Under the pieces are notes generated by a model. The model was not told where the DNA came from. It saw nothing but the letters and a program-made list of their open reading frames with translations, and did not search any database. A DNA stretch of 64,000 bases from contig CP136061.1 of assembly GCA_032622095.1 (NCBI GenBank), positions 88,714,983-88,778,982 on the forward strand, in the 5' to 3' direction. Positions 36,401 to 45,192 of the stretch are shown here, in pieces (the first letter of the stretch is position 1; each line of letters opens with the position of its first letter). This DNA comes from Siphonodentalium dalli. Its lineage: Eukaryota > Mollusca > Scaphopoda > Gadilida > Siphonodentaliidae. The translations under genes were made by a program, and so were the position numbers.

Positions 36401-39400
36401 TATTGGCCCACTGACTAGAGTGTTGTACTCCCAATTATTTGACACCCATCCCACAATTTGTGTCTAAAACCGCATACAACCATAATGATATTACTCATAT
36501 GACTGGGAAAACATCTCGTTTAGTTCAAATGATAGTTGAGACAGTTGCTCGCTCTTTTTCCATGAACACAATGATCTAGGCTTAAATGTCTTAGTTACAT
36601 CAGAAGATTAATGAGTTTCTATATATTTGCATATTATATTTCAGCATTATCATTATACTCACATCGTGCCCTCACCCACTTGGCATCTTTCCCTTCGCAC
36701 TTCTTATGTATACTCAACATGTCTCTCTTTTTTTCTGAGGAGATAACTCAACATAAGCGATGATTCGCCTGTTGTTAGATCCCCTTCACCCTTATCTATA
36801 CTTAAATCATGTCCTGTTATTACTGACTTCCCCCGTTGTTGACACATAATGCATCATAATTTACAACTAAGAGATATAGCTATTCACCTTCCATTGAGAA
36901 TAATAGACTGGCAGTACAGACCGGATCGAAATTAAGCACAGACCCCATGGCAATACCTTGACAAAAACAACATGTTCACAGTTTATTCGACATAATAAGT
37001 TGATAATACAATGTTTCGGAGCTTCCTCTTTCAAATGGTATATACTATATAGAATATGTTGTATATAATGTGATCTGGGATTCGAAAATGAAGTGGACCT
37101 TTAACCAGTGTTAATTGTGTTTTTTTACACAGGAGACAAGTGCCTTAAAGAATGCACAGAGACAGCTTACAGCGACTGGGACAAACCAATAAAGTTCATC
37201 GCTCCAAGTCATAAGCTGCTCACTGGTGTACAAAGTTACCATAACAACTACAAAGAGTAAGTTTACTTCTTGTGTTGACATACATGTATATAACAGATAC
37301 CACCAACTTCTTTTCGTATGTGTACGTAGGGTCAGGGAAAGGACCGTTCGGGCCTTTCGAGCATCCCGGGGTTAGTCCCCTCCGCATATTACCCCCCCCC
37401 CCCTTCCCCGAATAACTTCTTCGCGGTTTTCGTACGCCGGATTCCGTGTGATTATGACGATACGCCGGTTGGCACGTGTTGTTCACTGTACGCTGTACGC
37501 CGGTTTCCAACTGTGCAGTACATCAGATTCCTGGTATTTTGGGACCATAAACCCTATTTTGTGTTTTATGGCCGTGAAAACTACAAGGCAGAGTTCAGTC
37601 CCTCGCTACGATGATCTGACCACATTACATATATAGAATTAAAGGAAATCTTTAAAAAAAACAATTCATTTAAGACATTTGTCGTTTACAATTCATTTCG
37701 GCCAATTTGGCCGGTTACTTCATGTGACTTTTTCATCTGACGTGTGTGTCGGAATAATGATATGGAGGATTTATGTAAATGTTAGCCCAAACTACATTTC
37801 CAAGTAACGATGGTTTTGTTGTTTATTTTGAGGAATAATACCGCGTCAGATGAATTCAGCCCAAATATGTTAACAGTTGTCGTGTAAAACATTCGGCAGT
37901 AAGTTAGCGTTATTTAGTATTTGTGGATGTCCTTTAACATGGGGAAAATAGACTACTGCGCTTGAACGAGCATGTGAATTGTCGTTTTTAATGTATAGCA
38001 ACTTTATAATCAATAACAGAGGCATTCTCTGTCAAATAAGGTCGCTCTATTTACGATACCAATTGGGGAACTTTGTAAATTAAATTACGCGTAAACTTAA
38101 CCTGCTGCAAATAGAAAAGGTGTCGGAATCGGCTAACTCGCCCCATGGGCTAACTCGCCCAATCGGCGCGTGCCAAGTCGGAATAAAAGGCCAACTCGGA
38201 ATAAAAGATGCATACGGGGTGTTATATGGCGTTTGGTCCGTTGTTTCTCAATGAATATTATTGAAATTTGGTGTATATGTCCGGGCTGGGACATGGAATA
38301 CAACAACGTTTGAATTGTTTTTAAATTTACAAATTTGTTGATTTTATTCATTTTGTTTTCGTTCTGAAACACACTATAAAGTGTATATAATATAATAACG
38401 AACACGAGACATACATAATTTATGAACTGTTAACAAAATATATCAAATTCAATACATGACAAAGATGACTCAGTGGAGTTTATAAAGTGAACATAAAAAC
38501 ATTGAGGTAAGAATCTTTTTAAGGAATTCAACTTTATTTAATGATAATAAACACATAAATTAAAATAACAAACATGAGACATACATGGTTTATAAACTGT
38601 TAACAACAGATATCAAACTCAATACATGACAAAGATGACTCAGTGAAGTTTATAAAGTGAACATAAAAATATTAAGGTAAAAATCTTTTTAAGCATTACT
38701 AAACCGTTTAGCACAGTCCACTTCACTCATCCGATCATCACTAAACTTCATATTTATCTTGATATTGATCTATCAGATGAGAGCTATCAAATATTTTTTT
38801 AATTTTATAGGAAAAAATGGTCGCCAGCGGCCATATTGCATTTACGTTATATGTTATCGCGTCATGTCGATATCTAGTATTACTTAGAAATTTCACCTTT
38901 CCAGATTCATAATTGCTCCATTGACTGTAACAGATGGAATTATTCCCCTCTTCGGATAGAGTGTCACTGAAACTTTATTTTGTCAGACTGTCTGTATAGT
39001 CACTGATTATATATGGCAATAATCTGTAATAAGATGTAGCACTATTTTATTTTATATTTACATGCAGTGCTGTTTTTATACAACAATTCTAATCCCCCCT
39101 AGATCATCATGTGATCGACCATACATCGCGCGAGGACCTGGTTGAATTAAGGGGGGTTTTATGGATAACTTCTGTCCTCAAGCTAGATTATACTTATGAC
39201 ATTTAATGGCATGTTTCTAACATGGAGGGTTAGATATGCGTGAGACACCACCACTCTTCAATTCACACCAAGTTATCAGCTGTCATATTCGGATATTAGA
39301 ACCCATAGCCATGATATATGGTTTATTTTGTGTATACTAGTAATATTGTTATTTTCAGTACCTTTATATACCAGTACTGTGTATAACAATGCATATACAT

Positions 39401-41717
39401 TAATCCATGTATACATGTATATTGATTCAACGGATTCAGTGGTTTTGTCCATCAGTCTATCAAATTTGCGGGGAAAACATGGCCACAAGCAGTACACCCT
39501 GTTAAATTTCGAATTTGAATCAATTGGCGCACCCTGCAGCCAGCTTTTATTGGAGAACTTTTTCTCATGTGGATAGTTTGGGTCACCGCTAGATGTGAGC
39601 CATGTTTTGTTCTCAAGCTGTCCTTGTGAAGACATCACTGCCAGCGGTGATCTTGAATTTTACTATTTTTATGGCTAAATAATTTGGTTGATCCTACAGA
39701 CGACACCCCTTGTCCGATCGTCACCAGATTCCACAATGATCTTCTGGATAACCAGGGGGAGAGTAATCTAATTTTCCCGAATTTCGTTAAAAAACATTAC
39801 CACAGGCAGCAATTTGGTATCTTACTGTTTGATCCTCTTTTGCGTGACTGAATTGTTTAGCAACTGTACAGTCATATCCCTCATCTGATAGTCACCACAC
39901 TTTATATTGATCTTCGGGCTGACAACTAGATGGGAGCTATCGAATGCTTTGAATTTTTTTGGAAAACATTGTCGCCAGCAGTCATCTTCTATTTTGGTTT
40001 TTATATACATGTATATCTCTTCATTCGGATAGCCAGTATTACGTAGGTACTTCAACTTTCCGCATTCCTGTCATCATTTGAAATATAAAAATTTACCTGA
40101 TACCATGCACCCTTCAAAATTTGTTTCGTCGTATCTATTTTAATGACCCGTATGGTAATATTGATACAGATATATTTGTCAAACATTTCTTTGTACAATA
40201 TACAGGTATTTAGTTTGTAACTAAATCTAGAAATATATAATAGTAGCTGGTGGACCCTACTTCGTCCGGGATGTTCCCCTCTGATTTTCGGAGAATTGCG
40301 CGATTTAACCTTGAATTGACCATTTTAAAGGTGAACGTCATGTCGGGTCACGATTTGACCCGCCCAAAACACTCCCCGGACAAAAGTCACGACAAAAGTA
40401 CCCGTCGAAATCCGCCCGGCTTTACCCGATTTGACCTTGAATTGACAATTTTGAATGTCAAGATCAGGTCAGGGTCATAATTTGACCCACCCGAAACACT
40501 CCTGGGACAAAAGTAACAGTAGGTATTATATTTCGTTGAAATACTTCGTTTTACCAGATTTGACCTTGAATTGATCTTTTTGAATGTCAAAGTCAGGTCG
40601 GGATCAAGATTTGACCCGTCCAAATAGTCCAGAAACATGCCTACATCAGCACGTTCGAGAACATGGTCCCACGTGAAATTGGACCCGTCAATATTGCTCC
40701 CGGGATCGAAGTAGTCCTACACACAAATTTTTAGTCGGATCGGTCAAGGTCCAGAAACATGCCTATGAGCGATGTCAAGTTGACACGTTAAATACCAAAT
40801 CCGAGTCGGATCAGTCGAGCAGTGTTAGAGTCTATAACACATACACACATGCATTCATGCATACACACATACATACAGACAGGTGTTCCAAAATGTATAA
40901 TCGATAGCTACAACAATTCTATGGTAGATAGTTCACGGCCGACCTGATGCATGCATCTTAGTTTTCTTGTTTTGATTTGTTCCAGACATTGATACATCTT
41001 AATCCACACCACGCCAGTTCACTGTGGATGACAGTGAAAACAAATCACCGTTAATCGTGGTGATTCACACTGCATGGGCTTATTTGGGTTCACCGGTGTT
41101 GAGTGATTTGCTTACAGTCAATCTAAGTGTACTCACTAGTGTTTAATATATATTTGGCATTTTTGTATTTTTCATACAGCAACTTATACTATATTGGTAA
41201 TCATAATCAACATTTGGAGTAATCGCCTGTAATCAGTGAGCATGAAATTTTGTATTACAGGTAATCTTAATCGAAATGTAACTGTAATCATGATTACATT
41301 AATAAATACTTGGATACTCACAGTCCCATACTGTATTACTGTGCATAAATACAAACCAAAAACATATCAAAGTGTTATAATACGATTTCTCCATGTGTTA
41401 TGTTAGTGGTGCATTGTGGAGTGATATGTGTCTTGATGTCACACAAAGGCTGCAATTTGTCAATTGTTTGTTTAACTGGAATAACAGGTATGTAGTGAAT
41501 AATATATCTGTTTTCACTTTGAACTCATTCTTATTCAGACCGTTTTTTCAATGAGTGTGCAGTCAGCTCAGTGACCTCAATCTGTGAAACCACATCACTG
41601 TGTATATTCAGATGGTACCATGTATATCTTGTTCCCATCACTTCTTTCGCTTTATTTTTCAGAGACAGGCGATTTAAATTCACAAGCTGCAAGATAGCAT
41701 GTTGCGAGGACAGATAG
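24251..41717 (+). CDS. Dermatopontin-like secreted protein, five exons, 218 aa
   Basis: Exons 24251-24418, 27305-27482, 30577-30708, 37133-37256 and 41663-41717 join in frame (phases 0, 1, 1, 2) to 218 codons plus TAG. The product has a signal peptide (MKCVVVVLMFIVCEIQA), an acidic linker to residue about 56, then three dermatopontin-type modules, each ending in an EDR-aromatic-Cys motif: YEDRLWSLAC, KEDRLYKFYCC and KEDRRFKFTSC. NFKCPHAGYIAGMQSQHRND is the typical module 2 core. All introns are GT-AG. Dermatopontins are secreted matrix proteins of about 180-200 aa, and invertebrate members include shell-matrix proteins and haemagglutinins, so this is full length. Introns of 2.9, 3.1, 6.4 and 4.4 kb are loaded with mobile elements. 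The exact role is inference. Confidence 0.85.
24940..25475 (+). repeat. Interspersed repeat T, copy 2 (intron 1)
   Basis: Matches 21358-21845 almost throughout and carries about 45 extra bases after TTAAAGGCACGGG. Ends AACGCCGCCCGTATATTTAA. It lies in intron 1 of the dermatopontin-like gene. Confidence 0.7.
26650..27172. mobile_element. Foldback-type element in intron 1
   Basis: CAGGTCAGGCACATCCTGAA followed by a TATAGTGGTATATGACCATAAC phrase at 26652-26722 is inverted at about 27112-27170 (GGTCATATACCAC ... TTCAGGATGTGCCTGACCTG). The arms of about 65 bp enclose about 390 bp without coding capacity. It ends about 130 bp before exon 2. Confidence 0.65.
27305..27482 (+). CDS. Dermatopontin-like gene, exon 2 (module 1)
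   Basis: Acceptor TTTCAG|ATGGAC, donor GGTCAG|GTTAGT, phase 0 in and phase 1 out. It encodes FDQYQSFSCNYGMALRVMMS and the NNYEDRLWSLAC motif, the first dermatopontin module, with a third and fourth cysteine in CTPDGLHGKRYC. Confidence 0.85.
28144..28271. mobile_element. Hairpin element, copy 1 (intron 2)
   Basis: GTTACTGGACGCTAAATGGT at the left pairs with ACCAATAAGCGTCCCGTAAC at the right. The inner arms include GATATGGTGTCATATGAGGC and a TGAGATCAATATT stem. About 128 bp, fully palindromic with mismatches. It heads the first unit of a 750-bp tandem duplication. Confidence 0.7.
28882..29017. mobile_element. Hairpin element, copy 2 (intron 2)
   Basis: TTACAGGGCGAGTTGTTGCC is inverted exactly except for an inserted base at the right end (GGCAACAACGAGCCCTGTAA). 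The inner stem GAGATTAATATCGGGC/GCCCGATATTAATCTC is perfect and the tip is GAGGCGAGCCGA. It is more perfect than copy 1, with different outer arm bases that still pair, so pairing has been kept while sequence changed. Confidence 0.75.
29901..29985 (+). repeat. 41-bp direct duplication
   Basis: ATAAATGTCTGAACTACCTC plus CGAGCATTATACATTAT occurs twice in a row with one or two differences. Non-coding, in intron 2. Confidence 0.8.
30577..30708 (+). CDS. Dermatopontin-like gene, exon 3 (module 2)
   Basis: Acceptor ATGCAG|GTTGGG, donor GACTG|GTAAGA, phase 1 in and out. It encodes WANNWDAAYNFKCPHAGYIA and DKEDRLYKFYCC, the most conserved dermatopontin block (aromatic-aromatic, FxCP, then EDR before paired cysteines). 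Confidence 0.9.
30726..31206. mobile_element. CACTA-like non-autonomous element in intron 3
   Basis: The left end is CACTGTATTAAATAGCCGTA. The right end reverse-complements to CACTGTAAATAACCCACCGT. Just inside, the word TACGGTA or ACCGTA recurs about ten times in both orientations. CAC-starting ends with subterminal repeats of one short word are typical of CACTA/EnSpm-type transposons. TA flanks both ends; a 2- or 3-bp target duplication cannot be decided. It begins 17 bp after the exon 3 donor. No transposase frame is seen. Confidence 0.65.
31240..31570 (-). repeat. Interspersed repeat family S, copy 3 (inverted)
   Basis: The block ACTGATAAGTTAGTATTCAG through GCTCAATTGTAAATATTTAC is the inverse of 1327-1480. 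It continues with ATTTGATCACCCTACCGG and TTTCATATCACTTTAACA, which recur inverted at 41775-41828. The family is therefore at least about 350 bp long. Confidence 0.65.
31975..36430 (-). mobile_element. 4.4-kb element with long (about 0.9-kb) inverted arms
   Basis: 31975-32850 and 35525-36430 are inverted copies of each other, roughly 75-80 percent alike by eye over their whole length. Paired landmarks are CTCCAACAAAGGTTT, ACAAGTGTCAG, GCGAAAAATTACTTG, AAAATTGCCCC and TTAACCCCACCCCCTAAAAT. The 2.7 kb between holds remnants of a minus-strand gene. It sits wholly within intron 3. The layout fits a DNA transposon with very long terminal repeats, or two copies of one element in opposite orientation. 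Confidence 0.65.
33700..35466 (-). pseudogene. Degraded transposon-type nuclease-like gene inside the inverted arms
   Basis: Minus-strand pieces appear in order: IDDIYSIGHFMFDKCFKMAS at 35209-35466, then YYEEADTGILLHAANAARLG at about 34340-34420, then LVYHVMTGRSLIEFYKPDG at about 33740-33800. I recall an EEADTRxLLHAxxA...DTDV...HxLTGCD pattern in many repeat-encoded invertebrate proteins; the acidic EEAD and the GCD resemble XPG/FEN-type nuclease cores. Here the DTDV is not seen and GCD reads GRS, and several stops and frame changes intervene. The family assignment is from memory and unverified. Confidence 0.4.
36998..37110 (-). repeat. Single-copy ancestor-like form of the 39-bp satellite
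   Basis: Reverse-complemented, it reads GTTAAAGGTCCACTTCATTT, then CCCAGATCACATTATATACA and ACCATTTGAAAGAGGAAGCT. The same left and right flanks enclose the 21-unit satellite at 42814-43632, but here there is only one unit-like segment. It lies just before the exon 4 acceptor. Confidence 0.75.
37133..37256 (+). CDS. Dermatopontin-like gene, exon 4 (start of module 3)
   Basis: Acceptor TTACACAG|GAGAC, donor ACAAAGA|GTAAGT, phase 1 in and 2 out. It encodes GDKCLKECTETAYSDWDKPI and then FIAPSHKLLTGVQSYHNNYK, matching the W..(P)..F.......L.GVQS.HNN run of the last dermatopontin module. Confidence 0.85.
38395..38693 (+). repeat. Tandem duplication of about 173 bp (intron 4)
   Basis: AACACGAGACATACATAATT through AGGTAAGAATCTTTTTAAG recurs at about 38568-38693 with a few substitutions; CAATACATGACAAAGATGAC is identical in both. 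Non-coding. Confidence 0.75.
38715..40075 (+). repeat. Pair of related repeats at 38.72-38.94 and 39.69-40.08 kb (intron 4)
   Basis: Shared landmarks in order: GATCATCAC or GATAGTCACCA, TTTAT(C)TTGATNTTGATC, GAGAGCTATC(A/G)AAT, AAATGGTCGCCAGC or CATTGTCGCCAGC, GTATTAC(T/G)TAG, TTTCCAGATTCAT or TTTCCGCATTCCT. The two are direct copies of a diverged, unclassified repeat. Confidence 0.5.
40288..40905 (+). repeat. Tandem TTTGACCTTGAATTGA repeat with a SINE-like microsatellite tail
   Basis: Three units (about 40288, 40429 and 40556) share GATTTGACCTTGAATTGA, TTTTGAATGTCAA, ATTTGACCC and the ACTCC..GGACAAAAGT phrase. After further related text the block ends in CACATACACACATGCATTC and ACATACATACAGACAGG. 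A simple-repeat tail of this sort is common for SINE-like elements; no A/B box was confirmed. Confidence 0.55.
41663..41717 (+). CDS. Dermatopontin-like gene, exon 5 (C-terminus)
   Basis: Acceptor TTATTTTTCAG|AGACAGG follows a pyrimidine tract. Phase 2 input completes GAA and gives EDRRFKFTSCKIACCEDR then TAG at 41715-41717. This supplies the third EDR-aromatic-Cys motif and the closing cysteines expected for the family. An exon of 55 bases is easy to miss, but frame, splice site and motif all agree. Confidence 0.8.
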
Positions 41718-41768
41718 AAGATATCGCTAGATGAAATTACAACAAAACCCTTAGTGGTTCTCAGATTG

Positions 41769-41774
41769 AATAAA
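41769..41774 (+). promoter_or_regulatory. Polyadenylation signal AATAAA of the dermatopontin-like gene
   Basis: AATAAA stands 52 bases behind the stop codon, the first such signal after exon 5. The 3' UTR would be short, ending just before the repeat S sequence and the 439-bp MITE. Confidence 0.55.
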
Positions 41775-41824
41775 TATATCTGCTGTAGTGTTAAAGTGAT
41801 GTGAAACTCTCCCGTAGGGTGATC

Positions 41825-42271
41825 AAATGTGACCCGCCATATCAAATCCAGTCGTAAGTCGGGATTTTTTTTACCCTGTGCCAATGCATTCTCATAGGTC
41901 GCCTCGCATATATAAGAGAATGCATTGGCCTAACAATTTTTAATCATTTGTTTTAAATAAATGTTTCTTACAATTTTTAGGACATAAAACAAAAAACATC
42001 CATTACCCTGCAGGGAACCCCAGACATATATAGAAGCATATAGAAGAGTGTCGTCTGCTGATGTTTGTCTGGGGCGCTGTATGGGTGAAATTATAAAATT
42101 GTTGATGAATACAAGAAAAAAATATTAAAATTGTAAAAAATTGTTAGGCCAATGTTTTCTCTTATATATGCGAGGCGACCTATGGTCGACTCGCAAATAT
42201 AAGAGAATGCATTGGCACAGGGTAAAAAAAATCCCGACTTACGACTGGATTTGATATGGCGGGTCACAAAT
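41825..42271. mobile_element. 439-bp MITE, identical 65-bp inverted ends, AAAT target duplication
   Basis: AAAT at 41825-41828 and 42268-42271 flank an element starting GTGACCCGCCATATCAAATC. The first 65 bp are exactly inverted at the other end, up to CCCTGTGCCAATGCATTCTC. Behind each end is a hairpin of the CCAATGCATTCTC family (about 41878-41932 and 42148-42216). The centre has CCATTACCCTGCAGGGA and an A/T-rich stretch. It is inserted in a copy of repeat S, 111 bp behind the dermatopontin stop. Identical ends suggest recent insertion. Superfamily not assigned. Confidence 0.8.
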
Positions 42272-42389
42272 ATAAATTGAGAAGTATCTGCTCAAAGTAG
42301 TTATTTTTTTTTACAAATATTAATCCAATTTGACAACACACACACCGTCATTCTTATTATATATTAATTAAATACAATGACTCTGTAGA

Positions 42390-42580
42390 TGGCGAAATCA
42401 TTTGTGTTAGGTTACCGCCCATAGTTGCGTCCCGACTCGAGATGTGAATATTTACAATTGAGCGTAGTTCAGGCGATGTTTTATATGGAGTGGTATACTC
42501 GATTTCTGTGCATATTTCGGCGGTGTTGGTATAATTCCCCAGGTTGGCATAGCGCCTGGGTACTAACTGTTTACCTTTAC
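42390..42580 (+). repeat. Interspersed repeat family S, copy 4
   Basis: GAATATTTACAATTGAGCGT, then ATTTCGGCGGTGTTGGTATA and GGTTGGCATAGCGCCTGGG match 1327-1480 in the same orientation. Together with 41775-41828 it is the host repeat that the 439-bp MITE entered. Confidence 0.65.
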
Positions 42581-42644
42581 ATTACTACTATGTATGTCTT
42601 TACATTACTACTATGTATGTCTTTACATTACTACTATGTATGTC
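42576..42644 (+). repeat. 23-bp perfect tandem repeat, three copies
   Basis: TTTACATTACTACTATGTAT plus GTC repeated three times without change. Confidence 0.9.
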
Positions 42645-42813
42645 TTTGGCCTCGATCCTGTCGTGAATCTCTACTTTAGTTACGCCATAGAGATCATACT
42701 CCACCAGTTCAAAATCCGGAAACTGTTTCATGATACGGGGAATGTTTCATGATACGGGGAATGTTATAACATTGAAAAACAATGCAGTTAAAGGCCCACT
42801 TAACTTTAGAACC

Positions 42814-43632
42814 CCCAGATCACATTATATACAATATATGCCATATTATAAACCCAGATCACATTATATACAATATATGCCATATTATAAACCCAGATCA
42901 CATTATATACAATATATGCCATATTATAAACCCAGATCACATTATATACAATATATGCCATATTATAAACCCAGATAACATTATATACAATATATGCCAT
43001 ATTATAAACCCAGATCACATTATATACAATATATGCCATATTATAAACCCAGATCACATTATATACAATATATGCCATATTATAAACCCAGATCACATTA
43101 TATACAATATATGCCATATTATAAACCCAGATCACATTATATACAATAAATGCCATATTATAAACCCAGATCACATTATATACAATATATGCCATATTAT
43201 AAACCCAGATCACATTATATACAATATATGCCATATTATAAACCCAGATCACATTATATACAATATATGCCATATTATAAACCCAGATCACATTATATAC
43301 ACTATATGCCATATTATAAACCCAGATCACATTATATACAATATATGCCATATTATAAACCCAGATCACATTATATACAATATATGCCATATTATAAACC
43401 CAGATCGCATTATATAAAATATATGCCATATTATAAACCCAGATCACATTATATACAATATATGCCATATTATAAACCCAGATCACATTATATACAATAT
43501 ATGCCATATTATAAACCCAGATCACATTATATACAATATATGCCACATTATAAACCCATATCGCATTATATACAATATATGCCACATTATAAACCCATAT
43601 CGCATTATATAAAATATATGCGATATTATATA
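42814..43632. repeat. 39-bp satellite, exactly 21 units without indels
   Basis: Unit CCCAGATCACATTATATACA plus ATATATGCCATATTATAAA. From 42814 to 43632 the period is exactly 39 (819 bp, 21 units) with only scattered substitutions, which cluster in the last units (ATATCG in place of AGATCA, CACATT in place of CATATT). Since 39 is a multiple of 3 and several frames lack stops, long open frames of up to 317 codons appear on both strands; these are not genes. Confidence 0.95.
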
Positions 43633-45192
43633 CCATTTGAAAGAGGAAGCTCCAAAACATTGTATTTTCAAATTTTATAATTTCATAATTACTACGCGTC
43701 GCTCGTTGTGTCACTTGCCAAAATGAATCTACATGTGTCATTAACTCATTACGTCCCACGGTGGTTGAGTTCTACTGTTCTACTGCTGAGTGCTACTGTT
43801 TTGAAGAGTTGGCGGTTTCTTTGCAATATAATAAGCATTGCAACATACGTGTATGGTTTATTATCACGGACAGTGTTGAAACTTCCGGAAATGTAACTTC
43901 TATTTATCAAGCAAGGTTATGCATTTAAGTTTCTGCGTTACAATTAATCATCACGCCGAATGAAACTACCATACACTGTGGCGAAACATGACTTCGTGTG
44001 GTGCATGCCCGAAATTATTATTTTTGGGCCCGACTGTAAACAGAAAACCCAAACTTTTAAAGACGTAAATCATTGGGTTCGACTTGCGTTGCAATGACCG
44101 ATAAATGAATGGATCTGTTTTAATGATCTGTATACCTTTAAAGATATTTAATAACAGATCTGTATATTACCAATACGTATTTTACCTACTAGGTGGTTAT
44201 ACAATATGTTGCTTTCGTCGTGGCTTGACTTGGTGGTTGCGGCCATTTTGACAGCCATTTTATGACCGCGATTGTATTATTCTGACCGTGTCACTATATT
44301 CGCTTTCGTACTCATATTTCACATAAACTGATATAACTGTGTAATTCATATGACTAGATTAGACAAAATAGAAGAGCAACATATGACCAGGTCGTTGACG
44401 ACCAGTTTTGGCGCTAGAGTTATGTTTTTATAAGTTTTGACAACATATGATATGCGTACTTGCTAATTCTGCCTAGTATAGCGAAGGAGTGGTGTCTGTG
44501 TAGTTTTAAAAGTAGATAATTGGGTCTATATTTTGAGTAGCCCGAGCCATCCGACATCGTATACAACAGTTTGCCATAAAACCCGTCATTGTTTTGGCTC
44601 AGTGTTTTATTTCATATCAATATCTGCAAAATTCATTCGAAGTTCCCCTTTGAATGGGTGTCTTTGGTTCGAGAATTGTGTATCAAACAATATTGAGTGC
44701 CTTTTGTATAAGTTTCGGCTGAATCTCAGAAAGCTCGACTAGGATTTTAGGGGACGTTTCGTGACGAGTCCGCGATGTTATGGCCTAAATAATATAAAAT
44801 AAAATCAGCTTCCCCCGACTTAATCTCTTACTTTTCCACTTTCATGTCTAATGTGCCTGGACTATATATGAATGAGTTACGAATAAATAATCACAGAGTC
44901 ATAGAAGGTATTTGTGTGCTGAGTCGAGTCCTAATTCAAGAAGTGTAACTCTATATAATTAGTTGCTTGTAACCTGTAACGGCAGATTGATTCCATGATT
45001 CATATTGAGTTATCGCGCGTGGTACGGGTTTTAATGAGAAGATAGATGAAAATTGACTGAATTATCTGAACAAATTCCACAACGAAAACAGCTAGCGATT
45101 ATGCACGAAAATCGGCGATTCTTCACCTTCATTATATGTGGATAGCATCGCCTCGTCGGTGCCGTGTACCGTTCAGGCTCCACATAAATCAG
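43633..45192. other. Gene-free stretch; right flank of the satellite, then duplicated receptor flank
   Basis: 43633-43670 is the right flank shared with 37.0 kb. From about 44872 to 45130 the sequence matches 56166-56275 plus 58157-58280, the 3' flank of the intact receptor, so the receptor duplication extends here. No gene is seen in 43.7-44.87 kb. Confidence 0.5.

Noticed and set aside
41531-41884. 117-codon minus-strand open frame
   Set aside because: It overlaps the last dermatopontin exon and its 3' UTR antisense and runs into repeat S; the plus-strand exon explains the region better.
42814-43632. CRISPR-like array
   Set aside because: Units are contiguous with no unique spacers, and the genome is clearly eukaryotic.
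42806-43759. 317-codon minus-strand and 211- and 176-codon plus-strand open frames
   Set aside because: They follow entirely from the 39-bp satellite, which is free of stops in several frames; no start context or unique protein core.
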